Positions 44,651-52,436 of a DNA stretch of 64,000 nucleotides are shown piece by piece. The stretch's first letter is position 1, and the number at the start of each line of letters is the position of its first letter. The notes beneath the pieces are model-generated. The model did not search any database, had not been told where the DNA came from, and worked only from the letters and a program-made list of their open reading frames with translations. The stretch is from positions 62,001-126,000 of the forward strand of contig CAXXGF010000054.1 of assembly GCA_963677445.2 (NCBI GenBank), given 5' to 3'. Origin of the DNA: G963677445 sp963677445. Its GTDB lineage: Bacteria > Bacteroidota > Ignavibacteria > Ignavibacteriales > Melioribacteraceae. Position numbers and translations under genes: made by a program.

Positions 44651-45517
44651 ATGGCTGATTTGTTCATCGGGACCTGTTCGTGGAAATATGATTCATGGAT
44701 GGGGATCATTTATCCCGAGTTTGGAGAATTTAATTATCTTAAAGAATATTCACTTTTCAGCAATTCTGTGGAAATTGACCAGTGGTTCTGGTCCCTTTTT
44801 GGTGAAAAGAAAGTTGTGCTGCCTGATCCGGCAACCGTGGAGGAATATTCAAATTCTGTGGGGGATAATTTTAAGTTTACCGTTAAAATGCCCAACAGTA
44901 TTACACTCACCCACTTTTACAGGAAGACTAAAAATGAGGAACTGAAGAAAAATCCATATTTGTTTTCTTCTGAACTTTTTAACGCTTTTATGGAAACCAT
45001 GGCTCCCCTGAAAGATAAATCGGGACCCTATATGCTCCAGTTTGAATATCTTAACAAACAGAAAATGGCCTCACAAAAACATTTTGAGGCTTTGCTTGCC
45101 GATTTTTTGGGTAAACTGCCTTCAGACTCTCATGATCTCGCGGTGGAGATAAGAAATCCAAACTATCTTAATGATGAGTGGTTTTCTTTTATTGCTGATA
45201 ATAAAATGGTAAATGTTTTTCTACAGGGGTATTTTATGCCTCCTGTTTATGAGCTCTACAAAAAGTATGGCCGGTATATTAAAGATAAAGTAATTATCCG
45301 CCTCCATGGTCCTGACCGAAGCGGTATTGAAAAAAAGACAGGTAAAAAATGGAACAGGATTGTTGAACCCAGGGATGAGGAACTTGATGAAATTGTAAAA
45401 ATGACAGATGATCTGCTCTCAAGGGGGGTCGATGTTTATCTGAATGTAAATAACCATTATGAAGGATCAGCGCCTCTTACTATCGAAAAAATAAGAGAAA
45501 TGATTAAACAAAGGTAA
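44651..45517 (+). CDS. DUF72 family TIM-barrel protein
   Basis: 288 residues. N-terminal IGTCSWKYDSWMGIIYP followed by a NSVEIDQWFW segment matches the DUF72 (YecE-like) family, whose members form a TIM barrel resembling endonuclease IV-type folds. The usual motif VEIN/VEVD..FY is here VEIDQWFW, and YLNVNNHYEGSAPLTIEKI near the end is characteristic. The biochemical role is not established. The next gene (TRAP binding protein) starts 4 nt after its stop, so the two are probably co-transcribed. Confidence 0.88.
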   Translation: MADLFIGTCSWKYDSWMGIIYPEFGEFNYLKEYSLFSNSVEIDQWFWSLFGEKKVVLPDPATVEEYSNSVGDNFKFTVKMPNSITLTHFYRKTKNEELKKNPYLFSSELFNAFMETMAPLKDKSGPYMLQFEYLNKQKMASQKHFEALLADFLGKLPSDSHDLAVEIRNPNYLNDEWFSFIADNKMVNVFLQGYFMPPVYELYKKYGRYIKDKVIIRLHGPDRSGIEKKTGKKWNRIVEPRDEELDEIVKMTDDLLSRGVDVYLNVNNHYEGSAPLTIEKIREMIKQR

Positions 45518-45521
45518 AATT

Positions 45522-46616
45522 ATGGAAAGAAGAGAGTTTTTATTTAAGGCGGGAGTAGCGGCTGCCGCGGGAAGCGCTTTATTATCATCCTGCGCTAAAG
45601 AGGAAAAAGGAACAGGCCCGGCGATAAACAGCGGAAAAAAATATCACTGGAAAATGGTTACATCGTGGCAGCCTAATTACCCGGTGCTTGGTGAGGCGGC
45701 TTCGGAATTCGCAAAAAACGCTGATCAGCTTTCAGGGGGCAGACTTAAAATAAATGTTTATGGCGGAAATGAACTTGTGCCGCCGCTTGAGGTTTTTGAC
45801 GCCGTAAGCGGAGGAATGACTGAGATGGGACATTCAGTCGCTTATTACTGGGCCGGGAAAACTCCCGCTTCGCAATTTTTTACCAGTATGCCTTTCGGGA
45901 TGAATACTGCCCAGACCAACGCCTGGTTATATTTCGGCGGCGGACTTGAGCTTTGGGAAAAATTATACAGCCGCTTTAACCTTATTCCTTTTCCCTGCGG
46001 AAACACCGGGGGACAAATGGGCGGCTGGTTTAATCAAGCGATTAATAGTCTTGCCGATCTTAAAGGATTAAAAATAAGGCTTCCCGGAATCGGTGGCAAA
46101 GTTCTTACGGAAGCGGGCGCATCGGCTGTGCTTTCACCCGGAAGTGAGATTTATACCAACCTCGAAAGGGGAGTTATTGACGCTACAGAGTGGGTGGGAC
46201 CATATCACGATTACCTGATGGGCTTTCAGAAAATATCCAATTATTATTATTATCCCGGCTGGCATGAACCAACCGGTGTTCTTGAACTTACAATTAACAA
46301 AGCAGCCTGGGATTCACTGACAGATGATCTTAAGCAGGTGATTAAACTGGCAGCCTCTGCCGCCAATGATAAAATTTACGCCCTTTCTAATTATAAAAAC
46401 GCCGAATACCTTGAAAAATTAAAAAAGGAAACAGAAGTAAATATTCTTCCCTTCCCTAAAGATGTAATTGAAAAATTCAGGGAAATATCTGCCGATATTA
46501 TGAATGGTATCGCGAAAACAGATAAACTCGCTGCAGAAATTTATAAATCATATAAAAATTTTCAGCAAACAGCGGGCGCCTGGACAGAAATTTCCGAGTT
46601 TAATTATAAGGTGTAA
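45522..46616 (+). CDS. TRAP transporter solute-binding protein (DctP family, 2-oxo-acid type)
   Basis: 364 residues. The N-terminus combines a twin Arg (MERREFLFKAG) with a hydrophobic run and a lipobox-like LLSSC, so it may be a Tat-exported lipoprotein. The mature protein has DctP-family features: WKMVTSWQPNYPVLGEAASE, DLKGLKIRLPGIGGKVLTEA with the carboxylate-binding Arg, and DATEWVGPYHD. This resembles the TakP/lactate-binding subgroup that takes 2-oxo or hydroxy monocarboxylic acids. No permease gene is adjacent. dctQ and dctM lie 23 kb to the left in the same window. Confidence 0.9.
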   Translation: MERREFLFKAGVAAAAGSALLSSCAKEEKGTGPAINSGKKYHWKMVTSWQPNYPVLGEAASEFAKNADQLSGGRLKINVYGGNELVPPLEVFDAVSGGMTEMGHSVAYYWAGKTPASQFFTSMPFGMNTAQTNAWLYFGGGLELWEKLYSRFNLIPFPCGNTGGQMGGWFNQAINSLADLKGLKIRLPGIGGKVLTEAGASAVLSPGSEIYTNLERGVIDATEWVGPYHDYLMGFQKISNYYYYPGWHEPTGVLELTINKAAWDSLTDDLKQVIKLAASAANDKIYALSNYKNAEYLEKLKKETEVNILPFPKDVIEKFREISADIMNGIAKTDKLAAEIYKSYKNFQQTAGAWTEISEFNYKV

Positions 46617-46634
46617 AATATTTTGTTGCCGTTT

Positions 46635-46844
46635 GTAGAGACAAGGCATGCCTTGTCTCTACCGGGGTTAGATAATTTAATATCGTGGAATAATTTGAAA
46701 ACATCGCGCGGAAAAAGAGGATTATTTTTGTTTTGGTATTTTTCCTATATTAAATGATAAAAACGATACCGATATCGATACCGAACCCGATACCAATTTT
46801 TAATCATGTAATCCAAAAATCCTTTAATCAAGGTTCAGACTATG
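46635..46844 (-). repeat. Palindrome element, copy 4 (reverse orientation)
   Basis: Perfect 28-bp palindrome at 46635-46662, then the AT arm, GATACCGATATCGATACCGA hexamers, CCAATTTTTAATCATG and a final CAAGGTTCAGACTATG. The order is the mirror of copies 1-3. Confidence 0.85.
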
Positions 46845-47001
46845 ACGGGATCAGATTAAACGAACTGCGACGTGCAAAAACATCCCGCATTGCTATGGGC
46901 GCTGTTCATCGAAATCACCGCAAAACCGGAATTGTAATTTATCCGCCGTGCTAAATATGGTGTACCTACGGCACACACGATTTTTCCTCGTTAATCTTTT
47001 T

Positions 47002-47076
47002 TACCAATATTTTGCCTCTGACGGGGCAATTAAAATTAATTGAATTATTTATCCCGTTAGGGATAACATATTGGTA
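47002..47076. repeat. 75-bp element with TACCAATAT inverted ends
   Basis: Starts TACCAATATTTTGCC and ends with ATATTGGTA, with CTGACGGGGC and CCCGTTAGGG inside. A related sequence starts near 29687. It follows a TGTACCTACGGCACACA stretch (46958-46974) in the same order as at ~29649. Confidence 0.6.
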
Positions 47077-47124
47077 GAAAAATTGTATGTGCTCCAACCT
47101 GCGGGTAAGGAATTTTTACCAATT

Positions 47125-47268
47125 GTAGAGACAAGGCATGCCTTGTCTCTACACGGGTTAGATAATATCATATCGTGGGATAATTTGAAAAGATCGGGCG
47201 AAATCAGAGGAGTATTTTTGCTTTGGCATTTCAGCCGTATCAATAAAAACGATAGCGATATCGATTTT
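47125..47268 (-). repeat. Palindrome element, copy 5 (reverse, truncated)
   Basis: Perfect palindrome at 47125-47152, then the AT arm and the hexamers up to GATAGCGATATCGATTTT. It is cut off exactly where the TIR element begins (GGGTTCTATGTG). The usual distal arm is not found beyond the TIR element. Confidence 0.8.
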
Positions 47269-48024
47269 GGGTTCTATGTGAAATGTAGTAGGTAAAGTAA
47301 TAAATTAGCGCCGAAAAAAATAAAAATTAGGCATATGGAAATTAGCGTATAAAGATATGAATCAGAGATTCGTATTTTGTCATGTTTGATTTCCGGAAAC
47401 AAACCCCCCTTTTTCTTCACCACCACAGTGCTGATGGTCTTGAAAAAAGTGGGTGAGTCTCAAAGTCCCTCTTACCCCAACTGAGCCAGACGCTTTCAGC
47501 TTTCCAGATCTTTTCGCGTTGGCTGCTTTCGCCCTTTCAAGGCTCTAATAATGTTTCTATTTTTCTTAACCGGAGCGTTGCCCCGGCCTGTTGCTTGCAC
47601 CCTATAAGGATTTTGTTTTCATCTGTGAGAAACTGAAATTATTATTACAGGACTCCTGACATCAGAAATATAAAGTATTAAAATAAAATATTATGGATTT
47701 TTAGTTACGTATATACGCATACAACTATTATTATAAATCCAGTAAAAAAATTGCGTTTAAGATTTTTATTTGCATAAAACAATTTGAAAATCACATATAG
47801 TTATCGCATTTCAATATACGTGATGTCAGGAGCCCTGTATTAGCACTGAAGGCGCGACAATCAACACAGCCCTAGACAACACGCGGGTTATAAAAGAAAA
47901 AGTGCATTTAAGCCCTGTAAGGGCGGTAGCTACAGGTTTGGGTTATTCGGTTACACTTTTACAAAAGGTTTTGTTTTATTGTCTGTACCGAAAAAAATCA
48001 CACACTATATTTCATATAGAACCA
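47269..48024. mobile_element. TIR element, copy 2, interrupted by a nested insertion
   Basis: Left end GGTTCTATGTGAAATGTAGT and right end, read inward, GGTTCTATATGAAATATAGT, matching copy 1 at 35255-35774. The interior is homologous throughout, except for a ~70-bp difference near the left end and an extra 190-bp segment at 47648-47837. No coding gene. Confidence 0.75.
47648..47837. mobile_element. 190-bp nested element with 17-bp TIRs and a 5-bp target duplication
   Basis: Ends CAGGACTCCTGACATCA and, read inward from the right, CAGGGCTCCTGACATCA (one mismatch). TATTA occurs on both sides (47643-47647 and 47838-47842). Removing the element plus one TATTA restores AATTATTATTAGC, exactly as in the uninterrupted copy at ~35584. 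No coding capacity; a MITE by structure. Confidence 0.85.
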
Positions 48025-49098
48025 CAAAATTTCTTAATTAAAGATCATTAACAATTGTAAGTACTAAAATATAATTATCAATTTATTTCGCATAGAACAA
48101 TAATTCTTGCGTTAAAAATACAAAATATTTTTATTGGGATACTAAACTTTTCCCAAGCAGAGCTTGAGGAAAACGCTCCAAAGGGGAAGATTTTATATAT
48201 TTTGAACAAACCTAGAATTTATGTATGGAGTAAAAGCAGAAACACTTCGATGCAATTCAAGGGTAATTCACTGCCTATTTTATTTCAGCATGGTTTCTAT
48301 TCCAAATCAGTCTTGCCGGAATCCACTTCGTTAACAGTATAGCTTGTTTTGGAAATCATATTTTGAATTTACCTTTAATGCCCATTTGTATTTTTTCAAT
48401 CTCGAACGGATATAATGATTGTTATAGATAGAGCAAATGAACCATTAAAAAATTTCTGGAATGGTGATTTATTTCATGTTGATTACAATTCGGCTGACCT
48501 GTTTTTATTTCACCCTGACAGGATTTGATATTGTGTTCTATTTATTTAATTTCTATAATCCTGTCATCATGTCAGGATTTAATTAGTCGAAATTTATTCC
48601 TGAACCCTTTCTTTTCTAATTTAGAACAAGTAAAATATTTTAAAGGAAAATTCAATTAAGAACTCACTTGAAGAAGATAAAACAGGAAGAGATTAATAGA
48701 TTTAGAATTTTAGCCTGGTTATCGGCAACATCTAAGTAGAGAGCTTTTTGACAAATTTTGCTTCTGAATTATCCTCAACGAATTAGCTTTAGTGTGATGA
48801 TAACAGACTAATTTCTTGGTTATAAATAAAATATATTTAGGTCACCATCTACAAACTGCGTTAATATGCTGTATTAAATTAATAACCATATTGGATATAT
48901 TTTTTAAATACAGGTTGCCTTTTACGTGATATTGTTATATTTTAAATCAAAATATATAGATTAATTAGATTGTGTTGCAAAGTTTTTGGTGTTGTAGCAA
49001 AATGAAATAACCCAAATATAAATAAATTTTTTTCGCTATATATGAAATCAATGGAATGCATTACTGAAAAATTCAGCTCTTATATTATCACAGTATCC

Positions 49099-49105
49099 GG
49101 AGGAG
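49099..49105 (+). promoter_or_regulatory. Shine-Dalgarno site deciding the trpS start
   Basis: GGAGGAG lies 2 nt before the ATG at 49108. The first conserved TrpRS residues (NILSCIQPTSEMHIGN) follow directly. The upstream in-frame ATG at 49042 has no such site. Confidence 0.65.
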
Positions 49106-49107
49106 AT

Positions 49108-50172
49108 ATGCAGGAAAAACCAAATATTTTATCTTGTATTCAACCCACATCTGAAATGCACATTGGCAACTATTTTGGAGCTGTCTCAAATTGGGTAAAT
49201 TTACAAAATTCAGAGGCTTATGATTGTATTTATGGAGTTGTTGATCTGCATGCTATGACCATGCCATACAATCCCAAAGATTTACGCCAAAATACAATAA
49301 ATATGGCTCTGGATTTAATAGCTTGCGGAATTAATCCGGAAAAATCAGTTTTGTTTGTTCAATCATTGGTGCCAGAGCATACTGAATTGTGTTGGATCTT
49401 AAGCTGTATCGGCTCTTATGGAGAATTGACAAGAATGACCCAGTTTAAAGAGAAATCAGAAAGACTAAATGAGGAATTGAAAGAGATAAATGATGATGAT
49501 TCTGAAAAATCAAAATCTGGTCCATTTATTTCAACAGGCCTATTTACTTATCCAATACTACAAGCTGCTGATATTTTAGTTTATCGGGCAAAATACGTTC
49601 CTGTTGGTAAAGATCAGGAACAGCATCTTGAACTATCCAGAAGTATAGCGAAACGTTTTAACTTTCGCTTTGGTGATTTATTTCCAGAACCGGAACCTTT
49701 GTTTACTGAAACACCAAAGATAATGTCGCTTGCGGATCCCCAAAAAAAAATGAGTAAAAGCTTGGGTGATAAGCATTGTATTAAGCTATTTGAAGAGGAA
49801 GATTTGATAAGGAGCAAAATTAGGTCTGCAGTGACTGATATTGGACCAAAGATAGATGGTGAAATCAGTCCGGGTGTAATGAATCTTTTCACTATTCTGA
49901 AATCTTGCGGTAAAGAACAAAAAGTTTTTAATATGATGGAGGATTACAATAAAGGGATACTTAAATATGTTTATTTAAAAAATGAGGTATCCATTGCATT
50001 AATTGAACTGATTAGTTCTTTTAAAGAAAGAAGAAAGGAACTATTTGACAAAAAGGGAAATATTTCACGGAAGATTGTTGAAATGAGTATGGAAGCACGG
50101 AAAATAGCAATTGAGACAATTAAACTTGTTCGCGAAAAAGTTGGTCTACCACCTCGTTTTGAATCATTTTAA
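49108..50172 (+). CDS. trpS: Tryptophanyl-tRNA synthetase (in cassette with tRNA-Trp and tryptophanase)
   Basis: 354 residues from the ATG at 49108; a form from 49042 adds 22 residues absent from the family. A class I enzyme that activates tryptophan and loads it onto tRNA-Trp. Motifs: CIQPTSEMHIGNYFGAV (HIGH box as HIGN), YGVVDLHAMT, VPVGKDQEQHLELSR, and KMSKSLGD (KMSKS box). It is bacterial-type and slightly longer than the E. coli enzyme (334), with a charged insert LKEINDDDSEKSKSG (~125-140) and a longer C-terminal helix region. The stop is 10 nt before a tRNA-Trp gene, and tryptophanase follows. The gene is AT-richer in codon choice than its neighbours and avoids the GCG and CTG codons common around it, which suggests transfer. 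It could be a second, specialised TrpRS or the only one. Confidence 0.95.
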   Translation: MQEKPNILSCIQPTSEMHIGNYFGAVSNWVNLQNSEAYDCIYGVVDLHAMTMPYNPKDLRQNTINMALDLIACGINPEKSVLFVQSLVPEHTELCWILSCIGSYGELTRMTQFKEKSERLNEELKEINDDDSEKSKSGPFISTGLFTYPILQAADILVYRAKYVPVGKDQEQHLELSRSIAKRFNFRFGDLFPEPEPLFTETPKIMSLADPQKKMSKSLGDKHCIKLFEEEDLIRSKIRSAVTDIGPKIDGEISPGVMNLFTILKSCGKEQKVFNMMEDYNKGILKYVYLKNEVSIALIELISSFKERRKELFDKKGNISRKIVEMSMEARKIAIETIKLVREKVGLPPRFESF

Positions 50173-50182
50173 TAATAGTTTA

Positions 50183-50255
50183 GGGAGTATGGTGTCAATG
50201 GTTAGCACGTCGGTCTCCAAAACCGCAAGTCCGGGTTCGAATCCTGGTACTCCTG
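50183..50255 (+). tRNA. tRNA-Trp (anticodon CCA)
   Basis: Folds as a cloverleaf: acceptor GGGAGTA/TACTCCT (G1-U72 wobble), D arm GTGT..GCAC with GG in the loop, anticodon stem TCGGT/ACCGC with loop CTCCAAA (CCA at 50217-50219), a 4-nt variable loop AAGT and T arm CCGGG-TTCGAAT-CCTGG. The discriminator is G73, as bacterial TrpRS needs. CCA is not encoded. The 27-43 pair is a T/C mismatch. It lies 10 nt after trpS and 41 nt before tryptophanase, so it is likely cut from a shared transcript. Confidence 0.93.
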
Positions 50256-50296
50256 CAAAAAATTCATACTACATCAATTAAAATGGGGTATCGAAA

Positions 50297-51847
50297 ATGA
50301 ATAATATCGATTTTTTTATAAGGAAGTTTAGAGAATTATTAGATTTGCGTGACGACTCAAAAGCCATACCTGATTATTACCTTCCCAGAGTATATAGAAA
50401 TAGTGCGGTTCAATTTAGGAAGAGTTCTTTTGAGGATTTTGAATATCGCATGAAAAAGCTCGAAGAAGTGGGACTTAATGTGTTTTTTTTCCATGCGAAG
50501 GATATTCCCGGATGTGATTTATTGTCCGATTCGGGAACAAGCACAATGACTATGGAACAATGGGCCCAAATCTTACTAGGCGATGAAGCTTATGGATCAA
50601 ATGAAGGCTATTTTGTATTACACAAACAATTAATCGAAATATTTGGACCAGGATGGAGTATAAAAACAGATAAAAAAACAGAAATTGATAATCTTTTTCT
50701 GTTCCATCAAGGAAGACCTGCTGAAAACGCACTATTTAGCGCATTTGCAAAATTTGTGAACAAGAAAGATAATGAGAAAATTGTCATCCCTAGTAACTCC
50801 CATTTTGATACGACTGAGGCAAATATTGATGATAAAGGAATTCAACCAGTTAATTTGCCATGCTCCGAACATCTAAATGATGATGAAAGTTTCTATTTCA
50901 GAGGAAATATGGATATAGAAAAACTAAATAATCTGGTCAATGATCCCGGAAATAATGTGCCAGTAGTGTATATTTCAATAACAAATAATACAGGAGGAGG
51001 GCAACCAGTATCAATGGAAAATATTCGAAATGTTAGCGAAATATGTCATAGTCGTGAAATTCCAGTTTTTTTTGATGCCTGCAGATTTGCGGAAAATTCT
51101 TGGTTTATTCAAAAATATGAAGAAGGTTATTCAAATAAAAAAATAATTGAAATCATTCACGAAATGTTTCGATACGTTGATGGTTTTCACATCAGTTTTA
51201 AGAAAGATGGGCTTGTAAATATAGGTGGTGGAATTATTATCAAACAAGATGGCTTAATACCTACTTTGTATCCAGAGTTCATTAACATACTTACTGATCA
51301 TCAAATATTAACTGAAGGACACCCTACATATGGCGGAATGGCAGGACGAGATTTAATGGGTTTGGCGCAGGGTTTGAAAACAATTATTAATCAAGAGTAT
51401 CTTGATCATAGAATTAGCCAAGTGAAGAGATTTGGGAATAAGCTGAAGCAATATAACATTCCTGTAATCTTTCCCATAGGGGGACATGCTGTATATTTAA
51501 AGGTTGATGAGTTTTTTGAAATAGTTGATTTCTCAACTGATGACTTCAAGGGAATTTCTCTGACTGCACTTTTACTTATCGCAGGACATAGGATGTGCGA
51601 GTTAGGAAGCTACGCCTTTAGTAAATATGATAATAAGAATGATACTTTCATTCCACCAAACCCCAGGGTAAATTTTGTGAGAGGAGCCATACCAAGACTT
51701 ACCTATGAAGATCAGGATCTATATGCAGTTGCTGAAGCATTAAGAATTCTTCATGATAATAAGGATAGAATTCCTGGAGTTAATATTGAATATGGTCGTG
51801 ATCTCAGCTTAAAACACTTCAAAAGCAAATTTAGCTTTAAAAAGTGA
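50297..51847 (+). CDS. tnaA: Tryptophanase-like beta-eliminating lyase (PLP)
   Basis: 516 residues, about 45 longer than E. coli TnaA, with the whole family plan: LLSDSGTSTMTMEQW, GDEAYGSNEGYF, FHQGRPAENALF, SNSHFDTTEANI, TNNTGGGQPVSMENI, FFDACRFAENSWFI, the PLP lysine in HISFKKDGLVNIGGG, EGHPTYGGMAGRD and AIPRLTYED near the C-terminus. Tryptophanase splits L-Trp to indole, pyruvate and ammonia; tyrosine phenol-lyase is the close alternative and sequence alone does not fully exclude it. The company of trpS and tRNA-Trp favours tryptophan or an analogue as substrate. It probably shares a transcript with them (41-nt gap after the tRNA). No TnaC-like leader or tryptophan permease is seen. Confidence 0.9.
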   Translation: MNNIDFFIRKFRELLDLRDDSKAIPDYYLPRVYRNSAVQFRKSSFEDFEYRMKKLEEVGLNVFFFHAKDIPGCDLLSDSGTSTMTMEQWAQILLGDEAYGSNEGYFVLHKQLIEIFGPGWSIKTDKKTEIDNLFLFHQGRPAENALFSAFAKFVNKKDNEKIVIPSNSHFDTTEANIDDKGIQPVNLPCSEHLNDDESFYFRGNMDIEKLNNLVNDPGNNVPVVYISITNNTGGGQPVSMENIRNVSEICHSREIPVFFDACRFAENSWFIQKYEEGYSNKKIIEIIHEMFRYVDGFHISFKKDGLVNIGGGIIIKQDGLIPTLYPEFINILTDHQILTEGHPTYGGMAGRDLMGLAQGLKTIINQEYLDHRISQVKRFGNKLKQYNIPVIFPIGGHAVYLKVDEFFEIVDFSTDDFKGISLTALLLIAGHRMCELGSYAFSKYDNKNDTFIPPNPRVNFVRGAIPRLTYEDQDLYAVAEALRILHDNKDRIPGVNIEYGRDLSLKHFKSKFSFKK

Positions 51848-52436
51848 TACAAGAAATTCTAAATATTTACGTATAAAAATTTTTGTTTATATTATTATTC
51901 GGGTTGAATCACTTGACGTTTTTTGAAAAATTTCGAATTTTACATATACGATAATTTATCCATATATCATATTTTTGTAACAATTGATGTAAAATCCGAC
52001 TCTTGATTTTCCCAAAAGTATCCACAAAGTTTGTTTGGAATAAATATCCTGTATAAATAAAGTAACCATATTAGAGCCTTGGAATACTATTTTTGTCCGA
52101 TATGTGCTCCAACTTTCGGGAAAGATATTTTTTACCGTTTGTAGAGACAAGGCATGCCTTGTCTCTACGGGGATTATATAAAAATTATACGCGGAATATT
52201 TTTATAGTATTGGATAGAAAATGAGGAATTTTTTTGTTTTGACATTTTTCCGGTATCAATAAAAACGATAGCGATACCGAATCCGATACCGATTTTTAAT
52301 CATGTAATCCCGAAATCCTTTAATCAAGGTTCAGACTATGGCGGGATCAGATTAAATGGAATACAGTATATTAAAAAATTGCGGGCATCTGATTTGAAAT
52401 ACGCACTATATTTCCCTGTTTCCATAAAAACCATCC
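51848..52436. other. Intergenic region after tryptophanase, with palindrome element copy 6
   Basis: 51848-52090 is AT-rich with no gene or clear terminator. From ~52100 a TGTGCTCCAAC...TTTTTACC arm (also at ~47088) leads into the palindrome element at 52141-52340. The last ~95 bp precede the end of the TonB-receptor gene, which converges. Confidence 0.65.
52141..52340 (-). repeat. Palindrome element, copy 6 (reverse orientation)
   Basis: Perfect palindrome at 52141-52168, then the AT arm, AAAACGATAGCGATACCGA hexamers, the CCGATTTTTAATCATG motif and CAAGGTTCAGACTATG. It lies just downstream of the trpS-tRNA-tnaA cassette. Confidence 0.85.

Larger units (their letters stand above)
46617..49041. 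other. 2.4-kb gene-poor region of repeats and nested mobile-element remnants
   Basis: From left to right: palindrome element copy 4, a TACCAATAT-ended hairpin element (47002-47076), palindrome element copy 5 truncated by TIR element copy 2, which itself is split by a 190-bp insertion, then ~1 kb (48025-49041) of AT-rich sequence. In that last kilobase I see only an imperfect AATCCTG..CAGGATT hairpin (48558-48580) and a ~70-codon unnamed plus-strand frame near 48110-48345 without a good start. It ends in the upstream region of trpS. Confidence 0.65.

Noticed and set aside
46754..46954. A 66-codon plus-strand frame within palindrome-element copy 4
   Set aside because: It encodes the hexamer repeat (IPISIPNPIPIF) and ends outside the element; a by-product of the repeat.
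48110..48345. A ~70-codon open plus-strand frame upstream of trpS
   Set aside because: No start with a ribosome site and no family pattern; noted only as part of the gene-poor region.
49042..49107. A TnaC-like leader peptide or N-terminal extension of TrpRS
   Set aside because: The stretch contains no Trp codon, is in frame with trpS without a stop, and a Shine-Dalgarno site marks the start at 49108.
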